From positions 14,819,375-14,883,374 of the forward strand of contig CAIIXF020000005.1 of the NCBI GenBank assembly GCA_903813345.2: a stretch of 64,000 nt of DNA. Reading direction: 5' to 3'. This document shows, one piece after another, positions 59,244 to 64,000 of the stretch (within the stretch, counting starts at the first letter, position 1; the number at the start of each line of letters is the position of its first letter). Source of the stretch: Owenia fusiformis (taxonomy: Eukaryota > Annelida > Polychaeta > Sabellida > Oweniidae). A model generated the notes under the pieces. That model was not told where the DNA came from. It did not search any database and worked only from the letters and a program-made list of their open reading frames with translations. The translations under genes and the position numbers were made by a program.

Positions 59244-60352
59244 TAGAAAGGATCATTTTGATGATGATGGGTTTCATATTGATGACTGTCTTGCACCTGT
59301 TGTGCAGGGTAAGAACTGGACTTGTGAGGGAATAGCTCCTGAATAGTTCATGAATGTTATCAAGTGTTAACTCTTGATTTTGTTATTTAAGATATATAAA
59401 GTTTTATAGACATGAGAGCCTGAGGCTGATAATAGGTGGTGCTGCAAACACAGGTTTAAACGCGTGTGTTTTCTGAGTTCTATATGATCTAGAAATTCAG
59501 ATATCTTGTATAGTATACTTGAAAATTTGGAATATTCTCCCTGTAAGCATCACCCAAGAAGAGTATTCAGAATTCATTGTTTTATCGACATCATCTTTCA
59601 ATGTCCTCTCTTATATCTGGAAGGTATATCCTGTCCAAAGATGGACAAAACAAGGGATTCCGGGACCATCTATAAGAATACACTGTTTTATGTTGTTATT
59701 TTTTTATATGATACTTTAGTACAACAGAACAAGTGCTATACAATACCCGAGTGAAAGTGTGTTAAGGGATGACAAAAATGTGCAAATGTTACAGACAAGA
59801 TTGTAACAATCATTATTATGATGTTATTTTATACATCTTTCAAATTGAACAATACTTTACTACTAACTCAACAACATATTGCTTGAATATATATCTTCGC
59901 TACACAGGCCTCCAGAACTCGTAACTCCTTCCTTTTGGATGAAGGAAAAACTTGGTGTATGACGTCTGGAACCCTGCGCTTGGAGATGAAATGTGAATAT
60001 TGTTTCCTATGTCCAGTCATTATATTGCCATAGTAACATAAGAGAAAAATGATCAATTTCACCATCCAAGATATGTCTTTCATTTTATGTCATTTGGGTG
60101 CAATGGATTTTCAGGTGGGTGCAAGCCTGTTTTCCAATCCTCAAGTGGGTGCAGTGACCACTTGCACATGATAATTTTACTTATAATTAAAGCTATTATC
60201 TTGTATATTTTCTGTAACGTTTCTTAGTCAGGATAATTAGATATATATGGCTGTGTAGGTGTGTTTTGATATATAACAACAATGTATTCTTTTAGTTTAC
60301 TTTCTGATTTTCATCCTGTTGCCCTGTAACATTGCTATTGCCATGGCGATGA

Positions 60353-60358
60353 AATAAA
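60353..60358 (+). terminator. Candidate SLBP polyadenylation signal AATAAA
   Basis: First clear AATAAA on the plus strand after the SLBP stop that I noticed, giving a 3'UTR of roughly 1.1 kb. Only the hexamer supports this. Confidence 0.3.
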
Positions 60359-60837
60359 CCATTAGTTTGAGGTTAATGTCTCCGGCATTTTAAAAGAATT
60401 AGGTGGCAACCCAAATTACTAGCTTCCAATACATTGACGTCATATAATGTTCATATATTGTATATTTGTATATTTTAGTAAACAAGTAGATGAAATTAGA
60501 AAAAACAATCCAAAACAGTGAAAACAACAGACAAACAGTTCCAATATAGTCTCAAACAACAATTGATTGTGGTAAAGCAACCAATGAAAGGATGTTGCTT
60601 ACTGCTAATGTAACCATGGTAATCTTTGAAAGTAGTAAAGAATGAATATACATGTACTGTTGTATTTTATATCAGTATTTAACGAAAGAGAGCTATTGGC
60701 GATATCTTAATTCACCATTTTGAAGTCCATAAGTGTAAATTTAGGCCAAGTTATTCTTCCGGACATGACCGGCAATTGAGGCTTTAGGGCGTGGCCTGAA
60801 CTTACACCGTTCTCTCAGAATGCCAAGATACATGTCA

Positions 60838-61253
60838 TTTTCAAATTCACAACTGTGATATAGAGACAGGTTGCTTTTGTGAATAGATATTGTTTAAACA
60901 TGGATTAAGTATGTACCATATCACTGGTCCACACCTGGTTATAAAATGTTACGTCTTTATAACAAAATGGATGAATTTACATCGGAGGAAATTGTTTTTT
61001 CATCATTTTCACAGAGTACAATAGTACTACAAGGTCAATTTGTAAAATATTTTTAGCCGTGTGTCAATAGTAATCCGGCTACTGAAAGCTAGCCAGTCAT
61101 TGACTATTATTATATGAAATAATGACTATTTTATATAATAGAAGAAATTAACCAAAGTGTAATCAAATTCAAATTCTCAAATTCACAACTTTGAAGAGAC
61201 AGGTTGCTTATGTGATAGATATTGTTCAACATGTATATGTACCATATCGACGT
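60838..61253. repeat. Direct duplication of a roughly 75-bp segment, about 340 bp apart
   Basis: TCAAATTCACAACT, then GAGACAGGTTGCTT, ATAGATATTGTT(T)(A)(A)ACAT and TATGTACCATATC occur at 60838-60930 and again at 61177-61253, with small indels. Confidence 0.75.
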
Positions 61254-61500
61254 TCAAAGTGTAATGATATTAATAAACATTGATGATGTTGTTATTCTAT
61301 CCTTTATTGACCCAGAACAGGTTAATTGTCGTATGTCAAAACAACTATATTACTCTTGTGTAATATTCTAGTGACGTAAGTTGATGACGTTATGATTGTA
61401 TATGTCCATTCACCAAAGCAAGATATCCGTCTTATTCTAGCTAGAAAAATTAAAAATTCTAACGAGCTATCAATGTGATTCTAGCACTAAGTTTCGATGA

Positions 61501-62000
61501 NNNNNNNNNNNNNNNNNNNNNNNNNNNNNNNNNNNNNNNNNNNNNNNNNNNNNNNNNNNNNNNNNNNNNNNNNNNNNNNNNNNNNNNNNNNNNNNNNNNN
61601 NNNNNNNNNNNNNNNNNNNNNNNNNNNNNNNNNNNNNNNNNNNNNNNNNNNNNNNNNNNNNNNNNNNNNNNNNNNNNNNNNNNNNNNNNNNNNNNNNNNN
61701 NNNNNNNNNNNNNNNNNNNNNNNNNNNNNNNNNNNNNNNNNNNNNNNNNNNNNNNNNNNNNNNNNNNNNNNNNNNNNNNNNNNNNNNNNNNNNNNNNNNN
61801 NNNNNNNNNNNNNNNNNNNNNNNNNNNNNNNNNNNNNNNNNNNNNNNNNNNNNNNNNNNNNNNNNNNNNNNNNNNNNNNNNNNNNNNNNNNNNNNNNNNN
61901 NNNNNNNNNNNNNNNNNNNNNNNNNNNNNNNNNNNNNNNNNNNNNNNNNNNNNNNNNNNNNNNNNNNNNNNNNNNNNNNNNNNNNNNNNNNNNNNNNNNN
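61501..62000. other. Assembly gap (500 N)
   Basis: Exactly 500 N, probably a placeholder of arbitrary length; the order of the flanks depends on scaffolding. Confidence 0.98.
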
Positions 62001-63780
62001 AAAATATTCTCAAACATTATTATTAGAATATCCATTATTGGTTGTGTATTGAGCATACTAAACAAAGAAAAAATATGATATTACGAAAGGTGTATATGTT
62101 GTAGTTACCATTGATAAATAAAACTCCATGCGATATACATGTTTGGGACACCATCACCATAACAACACTTAGCAACTTAGTATAAATTACTATGGCAATG
62201 GTTTGTCCTGAAGTAACTGAATATTATATATATATAATTGCTACTGACATCATACTAAACTGACGCATTATAAACTGACGCATATATAATTTCAGTATTT
62301 TTTCAACAATGAAATATGTCAGTTAAACCCTAAGATGGTATTTTAGCTGCATATTCAAATTGAAATATAGCTACACACTCGAATGGGAATATACTGAAAT
62401 ATAGCATGCTTAAATTGAAAATCCTGATCCCGATTCCTCAATTTGTCTTATTTGAAATATCATGGACAAGTTAAGATGATATGATCTGTGATTGTTCTGA
62501 AATTATGAGTTTTGAAATTGTACATTTATCAATCGGAGGAATAATTTATAAAATATGGAATAATGAGAGACATTTAGCTGTAGTTGAACAATACAGGATG
62601 ACTGTTTGCAAAACCATTTTAACCACTAAAGTGACACAAATACCCCTACCCCACCTACCATGTACATGTCACATGGGACAGACCCCTTACAAAATTTAAA
62701 CTCAATTATATTTTTGTACACTCACAAATTCCAATGCTCATAAATTGATAATAAATATTTTGATAACATTACACAAGAATACAGTCATATCACTCTGGAG
62801 CATTCAAAAATCTCAAATGAATACTTAAAATCATAACTGACAATAACCAAAAGAAGTTTGGTTATGCAAGGGCCGATTTTATTAAAAATAATATATACCG
62901 CCATTGAACCAAATAAACCCCTGTCACTCCTAGGCAACCAAAGTGTCCACAAAACCACAGATAATTTCAGAAAACCACCAATAATTTCAAATCCATTATC
63001 ATCCAAAAAGGAACCGGGTAAGAAAAACCCATAGGTATTTATGAGTAAAATTCACAGTTGGTGACACATGAAGGTTAAATGTGTCACCACATCATGACAA
63101 CACTAAGGGAGATACCATACTGGAGCCTATATAGAATCCCAATGTGAATGCTCAAACACATTTTATTTCCCGTTTCTTGACACTGGGCCATTGAGGATTT
63201 TTTATGTTAATACCTTGCCAAGGATTCTCATTTGTCAGTATTACTTCCATGCAGTTATTTGCATACAGAGATTATAAAAAATTGGTAATTTGAGAGCAAA
63301 AGTGAACTGAAAATGGATATAGTGAAAACAGTGTAATCTGACTGACAAAATAGTGGAGAAAGCTGAAAAATAAATAAACCTAATTGTCTAGTTCAAGGTC
63401 AGCTTCGGGATAAAGGATTCTTAAGGTTAATCTCATTCATATATATAACAATAGATTCCAGACCTCTCCTCATACTGAAATCCATAATTCCAGAATCTTA
63501 TTTTTTTCTGTTTTGCAATAATTACCTGTTCAGATAATTATCTAATCAGGGTGTAAAGCATAAGATATGTTGTCATTGTATTGAATAACCACACAATAAA
63601 AAGTTTTTTTGTATAAAATACATAAAATATCCTCAATGGCAATAATAACATAACACATGGGAAAAATTGGAGCCATAAATCTACATCCTAACATGCTGTG
63701 TACAAGCAAAGCTGCACATGGTAATAATAGTATATTGGCACATTTATATTGTTTCTTTATACCTGAAGTATAAAAATACA
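62001..63780. other. AT-rich non-coding sequence
   Basis: No gene recognised. AACTGACGCAT occurs twice at 62261-62285; otherwise unremarkable. Confidence 0.5.
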
Positions 63781-63783
63781 ATA

Positions 63784-63967
63784 CAGTAAAACCAGTCTTA
63801 GTGAACACCTCTCTCTAGTGAACACCTGTCCCTAGTGGACACCCTTCCTACACACATAGTCCACTGACTTCTGCATAAATTACCCTCTCTCTAGTGAACA
63901 CCTACTGTACCTACAGTGGAAGTTTTTTTCTTGGCAAAAAAATGTTCATTATACACAAGTTTTTCTG
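63784..63967. mobile_element. Pogo-like short element at window end
   Basis: Starts CAGTAAAACCAGTCTTAGTG after TA, with repeated GTGAACACCT motifs. Right end ACAAGTTTTTCTG followed by TA is weakly complementary. Diverged member of the family at 25087-25232. Confidence 0.5.
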
Positions 63968-64000
63968 TATATACTGCAGCATAGTAACTGTACAGTATGT

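Noticed and set aside
61459-62078. Long open frames across 61459-62078 on both strands
   Set aside because: They run through the 500-N gap and carry no sequence information.

Overview
This is a 64 kb window of animal nuclear DNA from a draft assembly (one run of N, 61501-62000). It is AT-rich, intron-rich and crowded with small DNA transposons and minisatellites. Several of the dispersed repeats (pogo-like short elements, GGCCCGTA-ended elements, tRNA-derived SINEs, a short AGCTCAC/GTGAGCT palindrome) look like those common in marine invertebrates. A lophotrochozoan such as a mollusc or brachiopod is my best guess, but that is inference.

Three genes can be read with confidence. (1) A CDC25 dual-specificity phosphatase on the minus strand, 46139 down to 30611. 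All 13 coding exons were recovered in a consistent frame (1896 nt, 631 aa). It has a rhodanese-type catalytic domain with an intact HCEFSSER loop and a RSPSAP checkpoint/14-3-3 site. (2) The histone stem-loop binding protein SLBP on the plus strand, 46893-59243. Seven coding exons are visible and one small exon is missing between 49231 and 56805. (3) A single-coding-exon gene on the minus strand, 53189-51159, nested antisense in the large SLBP intron. It encodes a 676-aa protein joining a von Willebrand A domain, a papain-like cysteine protease domain and a C-terminal zinc ribbon. I cannot attach it to a named family, and it is the best candidate here for something undescribed.

CDC25 and SLBP are divergent, with start codons 753 bp apart. 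Both are cell-cycle genes: SLBP drives histone mRNA processing in S phase and CDC25 activates CDKs. The shared promoter carries a palindromic E2F-type site (TTGGCGCCAAA), two NRF-1-like sites and a YY1-like site, all closer to SLBP.

Layout: 1-30600 holds no confident gene. It carries a dozen tandem arrays, a dead mariner (20565-21616) with both inverted repeats, a 303-bp element with perfect 10-bp target duplications, two copies of a 105-bp short element with 9-bp duplications (the second at 50796), SINEs and nested short elements. 30611-46139 is CDC25 with large introns. 46140-46892 is the shared promoter. 46893-59243 is SLBP, with a long-inverted-repeat element in intron 1, and the VWA-protease gene and a decayed DDX46/PRP5-like fragment in its largest intron. 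59244-64000 is SLBP 3' flank, the assembly gap and repeats.
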